In this document: positions 46,382-56,725 of the stretch, in pieces
How positions within the stretch are numbered: the stretch's first letter is position 1
Layout: every line of letters starts with the position of its first letter
DNA from: an uncultured Pelagibacteraceae bacterium
Lineage (GTDB): Bacteria; Pseudomonadota; Alphaproteobacteria; Pelagibacterales; Pelagibacteraceae
Reading direction: 5' to 3'
Assembly: GCA_902613065.1 (NCBI GenBank)
Contig: CACMFU010000006.1
Location: forward strand, 1 to 64,000
Length of the DNA stretch: 64,000 nucleotides
Notes under the pieces: model-generated
What the model saw: only the letters and a program-made list of their open reading frames with translations
Databases searched by the model: none
What the model was told of the DNA's origin: nothing
Made by a program: the position numbers and the translations under genes

Positions 46382-47301
46382 TGAAAAAAATTTTAATTTT
46401 AGCAGGAGGATACTCAAAAGAAAGAGCTGTAAGTTTAAATACTGCTAAAAGTGTAAATAAAGAGTTAAAAAAAGACAGTAAATTTGAAATTGAAATACAA
46501 GAGCCAGACGGAAAATTAATAAAAAATTTAAGAAAATTTAAACCGGATATTGTTTTGAATTTATTGCATGGAAGATATGGTGAAGATGGATATATTCAAG
46601 CAATTCTTGAATCAGAAAAAATAAAGTATACACATTCAGGAGTTTTGTCTTCTTCGCTAGCAATTGATAAAGAAATATCAAAAGTAATTTATAAAAAAAA
46701 TAATATATTAACACCTAATTACTTAATATTTTCTTTTAAAAATAAAATTATTAAAAGTAAATTTATAAAAATATTAACCAGAAAACTTGGATTTCCAATA
46801 GTTATAAAACCTCTAAATGAAGGTTCAAGTGTAAATGTATTTATATGTAATCAATCAAATTTTTACAAAAATTTGTCAAAATTAAAAGATTATGACAAAG
46901 TTTTAATTGAGAAATTTATACCTGGTAGAGAGATACAGGTAGCAATCTTATCAGAAAAAATTTTAGGAGCCATCGAATTGAAACCTAAAAGAAAATTTTA
47001 TGATTATGAAGCAAAATATAACCCAGAAGCCAAAACTGAGCATATAATACCCGTTGATTTAAGTAGTAAAAATTATGATAAAGTAACTAAAATTGCATTA
47101 AAAGCTCATAATATACTTAAGTGCAAAGGAGTTTCTAGATCTGACTTTAGGTTTTTCGACAATAAATTTTATTTATTAGAAACAAATACACAACCAGGCA
47201 TGACTTCTTTATCCTTAGTTCCTGAAATTGCAAAATTTAATAACATTACTTTCAAAAATTTGATAGAAAAAATTTTGAAAGATGCTTCTACAAATAAATA
47301 A
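46381..47301 (+). CDS. ddl: D-alanine-D-alanine ligase
   Basis: 306-residue ATP-grasp enzyme, GTG start. LILAGGYSKERAVSLNTA at the N-terminus, LLHGRYGEDGYIQAILE, THSGVLSSSLAIDKEISK, VIKPLNEGSSVNVF, EKFIPGREIQVAIL, YDYEAKY and the metal-binding end LETNTQPGMTSLSLVPEIA. Makes the dipeptide used by the MurF half of the fusion. Overlaps ftsQ by 20 bp. Confidence 0.96.
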   Translation: MKKILILAGGYSKERAVSLNTAKSVNKELKKDSKFEIEIQEPDGKLIKNLRKFKPDIVLNLLHGRYGEDGYIQAILESEKIKYTHSGVLSSSLAIDKEISKVIYKKNNILTPNYLIFSFKNKIIKSKFIKILTRKLGFPIVIKPLNEGSSVNVFICNQSNFYKNLSKLKDYDKVLIEKFIPGREIQVAILSEKILGAIELKPKRKFYDYEAKYNPEAKTEHIIPVDLSSKNYDKVTKIALKAHNILKCKGVSRSDFRFFDNKFYLLETNTQPGMTSLSLVPEIAKFNNITFKNLIEKILKDASTNK

Positions 47302-47971
47302 ATTAAAAATTTTTTTCTATTTATTTTCATTTTTATTGCTTACAACAATTACGAATAACAATTTTAACTTAAATTTTTCAAAAACTTTTTTTATAAAAAA
47401 TATTAATATTAATACTGGAGAATATGAAATTAATAAAAAAATTAGTTCAAAATTAAATTATTTAATTAATAAAAATATGTTCTTAATAAACAAATATGAA
47501 ATCTTAATGAATCTAGAAGAATTTAATTTTCTAGAAAATATACACATAAGAAAAAATTATCCTTCAACATTACATATTCAAGCTGAAAAAACAGACTTAA
47601 TTGCCATAACTTATATAAAACAAAAAAAATATTTTGTAGGCAAGAATACTAAATTTATATTAGCAAACAAAATTGAAAATACTAAAAAATTACCAATCGT
47701 ATTTGGGGAATTTGAGGTTTTAAAATTAATAAAATTAAATGATCAACTTATGCAGCAAAATTTAAATATTAAAAAAATTAATAAGTATTTTTTCCATAAG
47801 AATAAAAGATGGGATTTATATCTAGAAGATAACATTTTAATTATGTTGCCTCATTCAAATGTTATTGATGCTTTAAAATTATATAATAAATTTTTAAAAA
47901 AAAACTTAATTAAAAATAATATAATTATTGATTTAAGAATAAATAATAGAGTTATATTAACAAATGTATGA
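47282..47971 (+). CDS. ftsQ: Cell-division protein FtsQ
   Basis: 229-residue bitopic protein: membrane helix about 8-24 (KIFFYLFSFLLLTTITNN), a POTRA-like part (FFIKNININTGEYEINKKISSKLNY) and the beta domain (FLENIHIRKNYPSTLHIQAEKTDLIA, KNTKFILANK, KLPIVFGEF). Low overall conservation but order and the block FLENIHIRKNYPSTL, equivalent to the FtsQ WV-RR-WP strand, are clear. Recruits FtsB/FtsL. Overlaps ddl by 20 bp and ftsA by 8 bp. Confidence 0.9.
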   Translation: MLLQINKLKIFFYLFSFLLLTTITNNNFNLNFSKTFFIKNININTGEYEINKKISSKLNYLINKNMFLINKYEILMNLEEFNFLENIHIRKNYPSTLHIQAEKTDLIAITYIKQKKYFVGKNTKFILANKIENTKKLPIVFGEFEVLKLIKLNDQLMQQNLNIKKINKYFFHKNKRWDLYLEDNILIMLPHSNVIDALKLYNKFLKKNLIKNNIIIDLRINNRVILTNV

Positions 47972-49127
47972 AGATGAATTTTTAAATATCCTTGATTTTG
48001 GAAATTCCAAAGTCAGATTTACAGTGTTTGATAAAAAATTAGAAGCATATTTTTCAGAAAATCTTATTGTAGATTACGAAAAAAACTTTGAGAGTAATTT
48101 TGAAAAAATAAATGAAATAATTAAAAGAGCTGAAAAGAAAATTGGTTTTCATATTGAAAATATAATTTTAATTAAAGATACAAGCAAGTTACATTGTGTA
48201 GATATATCATATTCTAAATCTTTAGGAAAAAAAACGAATTTAGATATTGCAAATAACAAAATTTTAAAAGAGTTGTTTCATTTAATAAATTCTAATTATT
48301 CTAAATATTCAATAATTCATTCAATTGTTAATAAGTATATTATAGATGATGAAGAATATTTTGAATTGCCCAAAGAAAAAAATAAAATAAGTAATTTAAA
48401 AGTAGATTTAAAATTTATTTTATATCCAAAATTATTAATAGATAAATTTACAAATAAATTTAAAGAAAAAAATATTAATATTTTAAAAATTTTTTGTACA
48501 AGTTATGTAAAAACTGTTTCTTATACAAAAAAACTTAACTTAAAAAGTATTTCTTTTTTAGACATTGGCTTGGAAAGAACATCATTTATCAATTATAAAA
48601 ATAGTAAAATTATATCGATCCACACAATTCCAATTGGTAGTTTCCATATAACTAAAGATATTTCTAAAATATTCAGGATAAGTTTAGAGGATGCAGAAAA
48701 AATAAAAAAATTTTTTAATAGATCAGAAACAGAATTCTCTTATAAAGATAACGATAAAGATAGAAGTTTAAGAATGAAAGAATTTAAAGAAAAAAATATT
48801 TCAATTGATTTATTAAAAAAAGTAATCTTATATAGAATTCAAGAAATTATTGATTTGATATATGAGAAATCAAAAATAGAATTTAAACATAATTTTTCAA
48901 AAGAAAGTCAATTATTCTTAATTGGTGAAGGATCATCTTTATTTGATAGCAACTCTTTTTATATTGATGATAAATTTGGTTTCAATTCTATAAATTATTA
49001 TAGAGAAACCGACAGCGATATTTGTAAATCTGGTTTAACATACTATCTAAACAATCATAAAATTTTAAATTTACCATCTAAAAAAATGGGATTATTTGAG
49101 AAATTTTTTAATATTTTCAGTAAATAG
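47964..49127 (+). CDS. ftsA: Cell-division actin homologue FtsA
   Basis: 387 residues of the actin-like FtsA family: LNILDFGNSKVRFTVFD (phosphate 1), SHS2-like part (EAYFSENLIVDYEKNFES), SISFLDIGLERTSFINYKN (phosphate 2), IPIGSFHITKDISKIFRISLEDAEKIK and the third site LIGEGSSLFDSN, then a C-terminal amphipathic end KKMGLFEKFFNIFSK that should bind the membrane. Anchors FtsZ. Diverged from other FtsA proteins in the middle. ftsZ does not follow; lpxC does. Confidence 0.92.
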   Translation: MYEDEFLNILDFGNSKVRFTVFDKKLEAYFSENLIVDYEKNFESNFEKINEIIKRAEKKIGFHIENIILIKDTSKLHCVDISYSKSLGKKTNLDIANNKILKELFHLINSNYSKYSIIHSIVNKYIIDDEEYFELPKEKNKISNLKVDLKFILYPKLLIDKFTNKFKEKNINILKIFCTSYVKTVSYTKKLNLKSISFLDIGLERTSFINYKNSKIISIHTIPIGSFHITKDISKIFRISLEDAEKIKKFFNRSETEFSYKDNDKDRSLRMKEFKEKNISIDLLKKVILYRIQEIIDLIYEKSKIEFKHNFSKESQLFLIGEGSSLFDSNSFYIDDKFGFNSINYYRETDSDICKSGLTYYLNNHKILNLPSKKMGLFEKFFNIFSK

Positions 49128-49189
49128 TGGTATTTTCTTGTAATATTAGTTGAGTATTTTTGATCTTAGAGATTAGGTATAAATTCATT

Positions 49190-50110
49190 GTGTCTATACT
49201 TACTCAAAAAACAATCTCAAAAAAAATTTCTATATCTGGAATAGGAATACATTCTGGAGAAAAAGTTAATTTAACAATTCTACCTGGTCTACCAAACACC
49301 GGTATAGTTTTTAAGAGGATTGACTTAAATAAAAATAATTTTGTTTATCCATTATATAACAATGTCATAGATACAACTCTGTGTACAACTATATCAAACG
49401 ACAAAGGTATAAAAGTTTCAACAATAGAGCATTTAATGGGAGCGCTTTATGGTACCGGAGTAGATAATGCGATAATTGAGCTGGACTCCCAAGAGGTACC
49501 AATCATGGATGGATCTGCTAAAGTTTTTGTAGATCATATAAATAAAGTAGGTTTAAAGTTTAGTGATAGTCCAATCAAAATCATAAAAATTAATAAAGAA
49601 ATAAAATTAAATGACGGAGAAAAGTTTATATCTATAACAAAATCAAATATCAGTTGTGATATTGATTTTGAGATTAAATATGAAAATAAACTAATTAAAA
49701 ATCAGAAAAATAAAATCAATATATTTGAAGATAAGCTAGATGACATTTTTAATTCGAGAACATTTTGTTTATTTGAAGATATACAAAAGTTAAAAAAATT
49801 AAATCTTGGAAAAGGTGGAAGTTTAGAAAATGCAATTGTCATCAAAGATAATAAGATTTTGAACAAAGATGGTTTAAGAAATAAAATAGAATTTGTAAAT
49901 CATAAGATTTTGGATTGTATGGGAGATCTATTTTTGTCAGGATATAAAATTATTGGATCTCTAAAGTGTTCTCAAGGAGGTCATAATCTTACTAACAAAT
50001 TACTTAGAAAAGTGTTTAGTCAAAATGATAATTATTCATTAATAGAAATTAAAGGAAAACAATTACCCCACACTTTTGCCAATTATCACAACCTAAAGTC
50101 AATTGCTTAA
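49190..50110 (+). CDS. lpxC: UDP-3-O-acyl-N-acetylglucosamine deacetylase
   Basis: First committed lipid A step, so this organism makes LPS. About 306 residues: QKTISKKISISGIGIHSGEKVNLTILP, zinc ligand H in STIEHLMGALYG, EVPIMDGSA, SRTFCLFEDI and HKILDCMGDLFLSGYKI (H..D), ending in H of GGHNLTNKLL. GTG at 49190 is preferred because the family starts near QKTI; a TTG at 49160 would add ten residues with no family match. Not preceded by ftsZ, unlike most Proteobacteria. Confidence 0.95.
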   Translation: MSILTQKTISKKISISGIGIHSGEKVNLTILPGLPNTGIVFKRIDLNKNNFVYPLYNNVIDTTLCTTISNDKGIKVSTIEHLMGALYGTGVDNAIIELDSQEVPIMDGSAKVFVDHINKVGLKFSDSPIKIIKINKEIKLNDGEKFISITKSNISCDIDFEIKYENKLIKNQKNKINIFEDKLDDIFNSRTFCLFEDIQKLKKLNLGKGGSLENAIVIKDNKILNKDGLRNKIEFVNHKILDCMGDLFLSGYKIIGSLKCSQGGHNLTNKLLRKVFSQNDNYSLIEIKGKQLPHTFANYHNLKSIA

Positions 50111-50148
50111 AAGTTAGAAATTTATATTTTATCTGATAAAATATTTTA

Positions 50149-50985
50149 ATGCAGATAAAATTTAAATTTTTCTATTTAATATTATTTATAATACTTCTTT
50201 CATGCTCTAAAAAAGATGAAAAAGTTACAATCCTTAAAGAAAAAAATTTAGAAACACAAATGATAGAAGTTTATAATCAGGCTATGCAAGAATATGAAAA
50301 AGGAGATGTTATATATGCAGCAAAAAAATTTAGTGAAGTTGAACTTCTATATCCACAATCTATTTGGGCTTCTCGTGCTGTTTTAATGTCAGCTTATGGA
50401 CACTTCTCTCAAAGTTACTACGGTTATGCAATAAATGATTTAGAACGTTTTTTTGTTAAATATAAAAATCATCCACAAACAGACTATGCATATTATCTCT
50501 TGGCATTATGTCATTATAATCAAATAGTAGATGAAAAAAAGGATTTTAATGAAATATTAAAATCAAAAAAATATTTTGAGTTCGTTATAAATAACTATCC
50601 AGAAACTGATTATGCACTTGACTCAAAATTTAAATTAGAATTAATCATTGAACTTATTGCATCTAAAGAGATGTATTTGGCAAGATATTATACAGATAGG
50701 GAAAAGTGGATACCTGCAATTAATAGATTTAAAAATGTAGTAAATAAATATGAAACTACAATTTATGTTGAGGAGGCTTTACATAGGCTTGTCGAATTAC
50801 ACTACAAAATAGGTTTATTAGACGAGGCACAAAAATATGCTTCTATGCTAGGTTATAATTATAATTCGAGTCAATGGTATGAGGCTAGTTATAAAATTTT
50901 AAATAAAAATTATGAGTCAGCTAAGATAAAAGATAAAAATAAAAATGATACTCTAACCAAAAAATTTAAAAAACTTTTTAAATAA
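50149..50985 (+). CDS. bamD: Outer-membrane assembly lipoprotein BamD
   Basis: 278 residues with a type II signal peptide: YLILFIILLSCSKKD, cysteine at 19 or so in the lipobox LLSC. TPR-like helices follow (MIEVYNQAMQEYEKGDVIYAAKKFSEVELLYPQS, YYGYAINDLERFFVKYKNHP, DYAYYLLALCHY), the classic BamD/ComL pattern, plus DYALDSKFKLELI. Part of the Bam complex that inserts beta-barrels. Located between lpxC and ligA; recN, which often separates them in Alphaproteobacteria, is not here. Confidence 0.94.
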   Translation: MQIKFKFFYLILFIILLSCSKKDEKVTILKEKNLETQMIEVYNQAMQEYEKGDVIYAAKKFSEVELLYPQSIWASRAVLMSAYGHFSQSYYGYAINDLERFFVKYKNHPQTDYAYYLLALCHYNQIVDEKKDFNEILKSKKYFEFVINNYPETDYALDSKFKLELIIELIASKEMYLARYYTDREKWIPAINRFKNVVNKYETTIYVEEALHRLVELHYKIGLLDEAQKYASMLGYNYNSSQWYEASYKILNKNYESAKIKDKNKNDTLTKKFKKLFK

Positions 50986-50996
50986 TCAATAAATTA

Positions 50997-53009
50997 ATGT
51001 TGAAAAATGATATCAAAAAAAATTATGCACTTAAATTGAAAGAATTTAATAAACATAACAAACTATATTACAACAATAGCAAACCAGTTATATCTGATAG
51101 TGAATTTGACGAATTAAAAAAGGAAATTATTGATTTAGAAAATAAATATAAATTTTTAAAAAGTAAAAATTCTCCTAGTACAAGTATTGGATATAAACCT
51201 TCAAAATCTTTTGAGAAATATAAACATAAAATTCCAATGTTATCTTTATCAAATGCTTTTAATAAAGATGATTTATTAAATTTTGAAAAAAAAATTTATA
51301 ATTATTTAAATAAAAATATTAATTTTGAATACAGTGTTGAACCCAAGATTGACGGAATATCAGCATCATTAACATATAAAAATAATAAATTAACCTATGG
51401 AGTTTCCAGAGGTGACGGTGAAGTAGGTGAAATTATTACAGAAAACTTAAAAACTGTAAAAGGAATTCCTTTAGAAATAAAAAAACCTGATTTTCCAGAT
51501 GAAATAGAAATAAGAGGTGAAGTATTTATTAAAAAAAAAGATTTTTTTAAAATTAAAGAAAACTTTGCAAATCCTAGAAATGCTGCTTCAGGATCACTAA
51601 GGCAAAAAGATTCTAATGAAACAAGAAAAATTCCACTAAACTTTATTGCTTACACATTTGGTTTTGTTAAACAAAGTAACTTTAGGTACCAATCTGATTT
51701 CTTAAAAGCACTAAAATCATGGGGCTTTCAAGTAAACAAAGAAAATAAAGTTTTAAAAACAATAAATGAATTAGTAAAATTCCATAATAAATTTGAAGAT
51801 AAAAGATTTGATTTAGAGTACGATGTTGATGGTTTGGTTTATAAAGTAAATGATTTAAATTTACAAAGTAGACTTGGTTTCACATCCAATTCCCCACGAT
51901 GGGCAATAGCACATAAATTTTCAGCTGACAGTGCTAGCACAAAAATTATAAATATTGATATTCAAGTTGGGAGAACAGGTGCATTAACTCCAGTAGCTAA
52001 GGTAGAACCAATTAATATTGGGGGAGTAATAGTTTCTAATGCTACACTTCATAATGAAGATGAGATTGAAAGAAAAGATATTAGAGTTGGAGATATTGTA
52101 AAAATTGAAAGAGCAGGCGATGTAATACCTCATGTTGTAGAAGTCGATAAAAATCTTAGATCAAGTAAATCAAAAAAGTTTTCTTTCCCTATAAAGTGTC
52201 CATCATGTGGATCACAAACTACAAAGGAATATAATAAATCAACAAAAAAATATGATGCAGTTAGAAGATGTACAAATGAAGGATTTGAGTGTGAAAGGAT
52301 TGCTGTAGAAAAAATAAAACATTTTATATCAAAGGATGCACTTAATATTGATGGTTTGGGAAAAAAAGTAGTCGAAAAATTTTGGGATTTAAATTTAATA
52401 AAAGAACCACAAGATATATTTAAACTTAATTATAAAAATATTGAACAATTAGAAGGATGGGGCGAATTATCAGTCAACAATTTAAAATCATCTATTGAAA
52501 AGTCAAAAAAAGTTACTTTGCAAAGACTGATCTATTCAATAGGCATCAGACATATTGGAATTGAAAATGCAAAACTTATTAGTGATAATGTAAAAAATAT
52601 CTCCAATTTCATTGCAGTAATAAAACAAAATAACTTTGATAAATTTTTGAGTATAGATGGTATTGGTGAAACTCAAGTAAGTTCTCTTAAGAGTTTTTTT
52701 TCTAATAAGAGAAATATAGATATTACAATTGATCTAACAAAAGTATTAAATGTAGAGAGCCAAAATACAAATAAAAATGGTGTGCTGAGTAATAAAACTT
52801 TTATGTTTACTGGCAAATTAGATGGAATTAGTAGAGCAGAGGCAAAATCCTTGATTGAAAAAAACTCAGGAATAACGTTAAGTAGTGTTAGTAAAAATTT
52901 AAATTATTTAATAATAGGAGATAAACCTACAAAAAAGAAAATAGATCAAGCAAAAAAATTAGGTATAAAAATTTTGACTCAAAATGATTTAAAAGAATTA
53001 CTTAATTAA
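50997..53009 (+). CDS. ligA: NAD+-dependent DNA ligase
   Basis: 670 residues. Adenylation domain with K117 in SVEPKIDGIS, RGDGEVGE, FANPRNAASGSLRQKD, VYKVN, OB-fold TGALTPVAKVEPINIGG, a complete four-cysteine zinc site (CPSCG ... RRCTNEGFECE), helix-hairpin-helix repeats (EQLEGWGELSVNNL, SIDGIGETQVSS) and a C-terminal BRCT domain (LSNKTFMFTGKLDGISRAEA). Closes Okazaki nicks. Its stop overlaps pepP by 12 bp (convergent). Confidence 0.97.
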   Translation: MLKNDIKKNYALKLKEFNKHNKLYYNNSKPVISDSEFDELKKEIIDLENKYKFLKSKNSPSTSIGYKPSKSFEKYKHKIPMLSLSNAFNKDDLLNFEKKIYNYLNKNINFEYSVEPKIDGISASLTYKNNKLTYGVSRGDGEVGEIITENLKTVKGIPLEIKKPDFPDEIEIRGEVFIKKKDFFKIKENFANPRNAASGSLRQKDSNETRKIPLNFIAYTFGFVKQSNFRYQSDFLKALKSWGFQVNKENKVLKTINELVKFHNKFEDKRFDLEYDVDGLVYKVNDLNLQSRLGFTSNSPRWAIAHKFSADSASTKIINIDIQVGRTGALTPVAKVEPINIGGVIVSNATLHNEDEIERKDIRVGDIVKIERAGDVIPHVVEVDKNLRSSKSKKFSFPIKCPSCGSQTTKEYNKSTKKYDAVRRCTNEGFECERIAVEKIKHFISKDALNIDGLGKKVVEKFWDLNLIKEPQDIFKLNYKNIEQLEGWGELSVNNLKSSIEKSKKVTLQRLIYSIGIRHIGIENAKLISDNVKNISNFIAVIKQNNFDKFLSIDGIGETQVSSLKSFFSNKRNIDITIDLTKVLNVESQNTNKNGVLSNKTFMFTGKLDGISRAEAKSLIEKNSGITLSSVSKNLNYLIIGDKPTKKKIDQAKKLGIKILTQNDLKELLN

Positions 53010-54701
53010 TTTAATTAACCATTTTTTTTCTTTATTATTTAAATATTTTGAGATCTTATTGTAAACATCTAAATGGTAATAAAATAAGTACTTCTTTTCC
53101 TTTAAATTTAACATTTTGAAATTTATCATATCTATATCTATTGGTGCTAATGTTAAATTTTTAAATATTAATCTTTTTTTCAATTCATCAACATAAATTA
53201 GATTTTCAATTCTTATACCGTAGCTGTTGTTTAAATAATATCCTGGTTCATTACTTAAAATCATACCTTTTTTTATAGGAACTTTGTTGTATTTAGATAT
53301 TGCTTGAGGACCTTCATGAACATTTAAAAAAAATCCTACTCCGTGCCCAGTCCCATGAGAATAATCTAGACCAACTTCTTTCAAATATTTTCTTGCCAAT
53401 TTATCAATTAAATAGCCATTTGCTTTAAATTTAAGATTACAATTTACAACTGCTATATGTCCTTTCAGAACTCGTGTAAAATTATTTTTTATTTTATTTG
53501 AAACTTTGCCTGAGCATATGGTTCTTGTAACATCAGTTGTGCCCCATTTATATTGTCCACCAGAGTCAATTAGTAAAATATCATTCTTCTTTAATTTTCT
53601 ATTTGTCATTTTATTAGATTTGTAATGTATAATAGAGCCATTGGGACCAGATCCTGCAATAGTATCAAAACTTGGATAGAGATAGTTTTTTGATTCTTTT
53701 CTTAATATTTCTAACTTTTTTTCAATTTTGATTTCTGTCATTTCATTTTTTTTAGTTTTAAACCAACAAAGGAATTTTGTAATAGCTACACCATCTTCAA
53801 TGTGTGCCTTAATTGTGTTTCTTAATTCAGTGTTATTTTTGATAGATTTTAAATCATAAATTGGATCAATTTCTGAAATAATTTGAAACTTACTTTTTAT
53901 TATTCGTTTTTCAAAAATTGAGCATGTATTTTTATCTATAGCAAATTTTTTTTTACTTAGATTATTAAGCACATCTAAAAAACTATTTTCATCGAAAATT
54001 TTAACATTTTTAAGATATTGCCCTTTATTTTGTGGAATTTTTTTTAAATCAATAAATAAGTATACCTTTCTTGAGTCTGAAACTATTACTTTGCAATTAA
54101 TCAAAGGACTGTTAGGAAGATCTTTACCTCTAATATTAAGAAGCCAATTAACATTTTCGCTAGCACTTACATATAAATAATTAATTTTTTTTTCACTCAA
54201 AAATTTTTTAATTTTTTTCAATTTATTTAAAGATGTCTCACCTGTAATTGACTTATTTAAGTTAAACATTTTATTTATCCTTGTTTCTATTTTTTTTTCA
54301 AAAGGATATATGATTGGTATTAGATCTACTTTTTTATCAAAATATTTTATTATTGTATGATCCGTAAATAATTTTGGGTTAAAACCAATTTTAGATTTTT
54401 GAATATTAGGTAGATCCTTAGGCCACTTATATGGTATTTCCAAGATAACAAATCTTTTTCCTGATTGTCTTTTTGCTTGTAATATGTATCTTCCATCAAC
54501 AAATAAATAGTTTTTATTTTTTAGAATCAATGCAAATCCTGCAGATCCAGTAAAATTTGTTACTTTTTTTAAATTATTTATATTAGAGTATTCAGTAAAG
54601 TATTTGTCATTCTTTGGTATTATGTAACCATCTAAATTATTGTTAAGAATAAATTTTTTTATCTTTGTTATCATTTTAGTTTTTTTTGATATCGTAACCA
54701 T
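52998..54701 (-). CDS. pepP: Xaa-Pro aminopeptidase (M24B), eukaryotic-type three-domain
   Basis: 567 residues: two creatinase-like N-terminal domains (LDGYIIPKNDKYFTEYS; WLLNIRGKDLPNSPLINCKV) then the pita-bread metallopeptidase domain with the dinuclear site D in LLIDSGGQY, D in GTTDVTRTI, H in SHGTGHGVGFFLNVHEGP, E in SNEPGYYLN and E in YGIRIENLI. Three-domain length resembles eukaryotic XPNPEP1 and a common alphaproteobacterial form, longer than E. coli PepP. Overlaps uvrD by 31 bp at its start; leftward pair uvrD-pepP. Confidence 0.92.
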   Translation of the reverse strand: MVTISKKTKMITKIKKFILNNNLDGYIIPKNDKYFTEYSNINNLKKVTNFTGSAGFALILKNKNYLFVDGRYILQAKRQSGKRFVILEIPYKWPKDLPNIQKSKIGFNPKLFTDHTIIKYFDKKVDLIPIIYPFEKKIETRINKMFNLNKSITGETSLNKLKKIKKFLSEKKINYLYVSASENVNWLLNIRGKDLPNSPLINCKVIVSDSRKVYLFIDLKKIPQNKGQYLKNVKIFDENSFLDVLNNLSKKKFAIDKNTCSIFEKRIIKSKFQIISEIDPIYDLKSIKNNTELRNTIKAHIEDGVAITKFLCWFKTKKNEMTEIKIEKKLEILRKESKNYLYPSFDTIAGSGPNGSIIHYKSNKMTNRKLKKNDILLIDSGGQYKWGTTDVTRTICSGKVSNKIKNNFTRVLKGHIAVVNCNLKFKANGYLIDKLARKYLKEVGLDYSHGTGHGVGFFLNVHEGPQAISKYNKVPIKKGMILSNEPGYYLNNSYGIRIENLIYVDELKKRLIFKNLTLAPIDIDMINFKMLNLKEKKYLFYYHLDVYNKISKYLNNKEKKWLIKLIK

Positions 54702-56695
54702 CCTGGACTTCTTATTTCGTTCTCTAAATCGATATCTTGGTTAAATTCAAAATCATTTTCATCTTGTTCAACAAAACTATTATTTTTTTTAATAAATTCG
54801 TCTGGAAGTTCATCTACAAATCTTGAAGCCATACTATCCATCCAGTCGCCTTGATAAAACCTATTCATTGAAAAAGAAATTTTTGCTATTTTTTTTGCTC
54901 TTGTAATACCCACATATGCAAGTCTTCTTTCTTCCTCTAATCCATTTTCACCCTTCTCCTCAATACTTTTTTGATGCGGAAATAAACCTTCTTCCCAACC
55001 CGGCAAATAAACAACATTAAACTCAAGACCTTTCGAAGCATGCAAAGTCATTAAATTTACTTTTTCATTATCCCATTCTTGGTCCATTGATGTTGCTAAA
55101 GCTACATGCTCTAAAAAACTTTCTAGATTATCAAATTCCTTCATTGCATTGAGTAATTCCTTGATATTTTCCAACTTATTTTCATTTTCCAAATCTTTTT
55201 TATTTTTTAACATTTCACTATATCCCGACTCGTCTAAAACTGTCTGAAATAATTTATTATGATTTATTTTATTCTTTAAATCGTATCTCCATTTTTCTAA
55301 TAAATTTAATAATGAACTTAAACCCATTTTTGTCTTTGGCTTAATTTTATTATCTTCTATGAGTTTTTTCGATGCTATTTCCAAAGAGATTTTATTTTTT
55401 TTTGAAAATTCAGTTATGATTTTAATCGTTGTATCACCTATAGATCTTTTTGGAACATTAATTATTCTTTCGAAAGATAAGTCATCCATTGGTTGATGAA
55501 TACATCTTAAGTATGCTATGCAATCTTTTATTTCAGATCTTTCATAAAACTTAATTCCACCTATGATCCTATATGGAATACCAACTTTTAAAAATCTTTC
55601 TTCAAATTCTCTTGTTTGAAAAATAGCTCTTACTAGAATTGCAATTTCATTTAGCGAATTTTTTTTTCTATATTCTTCAATAGTTGAACTTATTTCGATA
55701 GCTTCATCTTTTACATTTCTAAAGCAGTCTAATGTAATAAGCTCTCCATCTTCTTGGGTGGTATATAATTTTTTTCCAACTCTATTTTGGTTATTTTCTA
55801 TTAGTTTTGAAGCAACATTTAAAATATTTTGTGTTGATCTATAGTTTTTCTCTAGTCTTATAATTTTTGTATTCTTGTAAGTCTTATCGAATTCTAAAAA
55901 ATTCTTAATTTCTGCACCTCTCCAACTATAAATAGATTGATCATCGTCACCAACACAACAAATATTTAAATTAGCTGAAGATAAATATTTTAACCATTCA
56001 CTTTGAATATAATTAGTATCTTGATATTCATCTACTAAAATATATTTAAACTTCCTAGAGTAAATAGATGAAATATCTTTATAATTTTTAAAAATTTTAA
56101 CTGTATGTAAAATTAAATCACTAAAATCAGCTGAATTTAAATCAATTAATTTTTGTTGATAAATTCTGTAAATATTTAAGAAATTTTTTTCTAAAATTTC
56201 TTTTTTTTTTAATATTACATCATCTGGATAAAAACCTTTATTTTTCCATTTATCAATTACAGCCAAAATATACTTTGGTGATATTTTTTTAATGTCAATA
56301 TCTTCGGATTTGCAAATATTCTTAATCAATCTAGATTGGTCATCCTGATCAATTATAGTAAAGTTCGATCTCAATCCAACTGCATCAGCATGTTTTCTTA
56401 AAATTTTTGCACTTATAGAGTGAAATGTCCCTAACCACGGTAATCCTGTTGCTTCTTTTCTAAGAAGTTTTGATACTCTTAGCTGCATTTCTTTTGCAGC
56501 TTTATTTGTGAAAGTAACTGCAAGAATTTGACTAGAAAAGGCCTTGTGACTTTTGATTATATGTGCGATTCTTGATGTTAATACTTTTGTTTTACCCGAT
56601 CCAGCTCCCGCAACAATAAGAAGTGGTCCATTTAAATACAACACTGCTTCTTGTTGCTTTTCATTTAAATTTAACAAATAATCATTATTTAACAT
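54671..56695 (-). CDS. uvrD: UvrD/PcrA-type DNA helicase
   Basis: 674-residue superfamily 1A helicase. Q-motif LNEKQQEAVLYLNGPLL, Walker A VAGAGSGKTKVL, AVTFTNKAAKEM, GTFHSISAKIL, Walker B VDEYQDTN, GDDDQSIYSWRGAE, RLEKNYRST, LMTLHASKGLEF and YVGITRAKKI are all present. Unwinds DNA in excision and mismatch repair, working with UvrB and UvrC encoded at 7.5-12.6 kb. Divergent from the AsmA-like gene across 30 bp. Slightly shorter than E. coli UvrD (720). Confidence 0.96.
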   Translation of the reverse strand: MLNNDYLLNLNEKQQEAVLYLNGPLLIVAGAGSGKTKVLTSRIAHIIKSHKAFSSQILAVTFTNKAAKEMQLRVSKLLRKEATGLPWLGTFHSISAKILRKHADAVGLRSNFTIIDQDDQSRLIKNICKSEDIDIKKISPKYILAVIDKWKNKGFYPDDVILKKKEILEKNFLNIYRIYQQKLIDLNSADFSDLILHTVKIFKNYKDISSIYSRKFKYILVDEYQDTNYIQSEWLKYLSSANLNICCVGDDDQSIYSWRGAEIKNFLEFDKTYKNTKIIRLEKNYRSTQNILNVASKLIENNQNRVGKKLYTTQEDGELITLDCFRNVKDEAIEISSTIEEYRKKNSLNEIAILVRAIFQTREFEERFLKVGIPYRIIGGIKFYERSEIKDCIAYLRCIHQPMDDLSFERIINVPKRSIGDTTIKIITEFSKKNKISLEIASKKLIEDNKIKPKTKMGLSSLLNLLEKWRYDLKNKINHNKLFQTVLDESGYSEMLKNKKDLENENKLENIKELLNAMKEFDNLESFLEHVALATSMDQEWDNEKVNLMTLHASKGLEFNVVYLPGWEEGLFPHQKSIEEKGENGLEEERRLAYVGITRAKKIAKISFSMNRFYQGDWMDSMASRFVDELPDEFIKKNNSFVEQDENDFEFNQDIDLENEIRSPGWLRYQKKLK

Positions 56696-56725
56696 TGTTT
56701 TTACTGTATAAGCCTTGTTATTCTA

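Noticed and set aside
49160..49189. TTG at 49160 as the lpxC start
   Set aside because: It adds ten residues without family match; the GTG at 49190 starts right before the conserved QKTI. Not excluded entirely.
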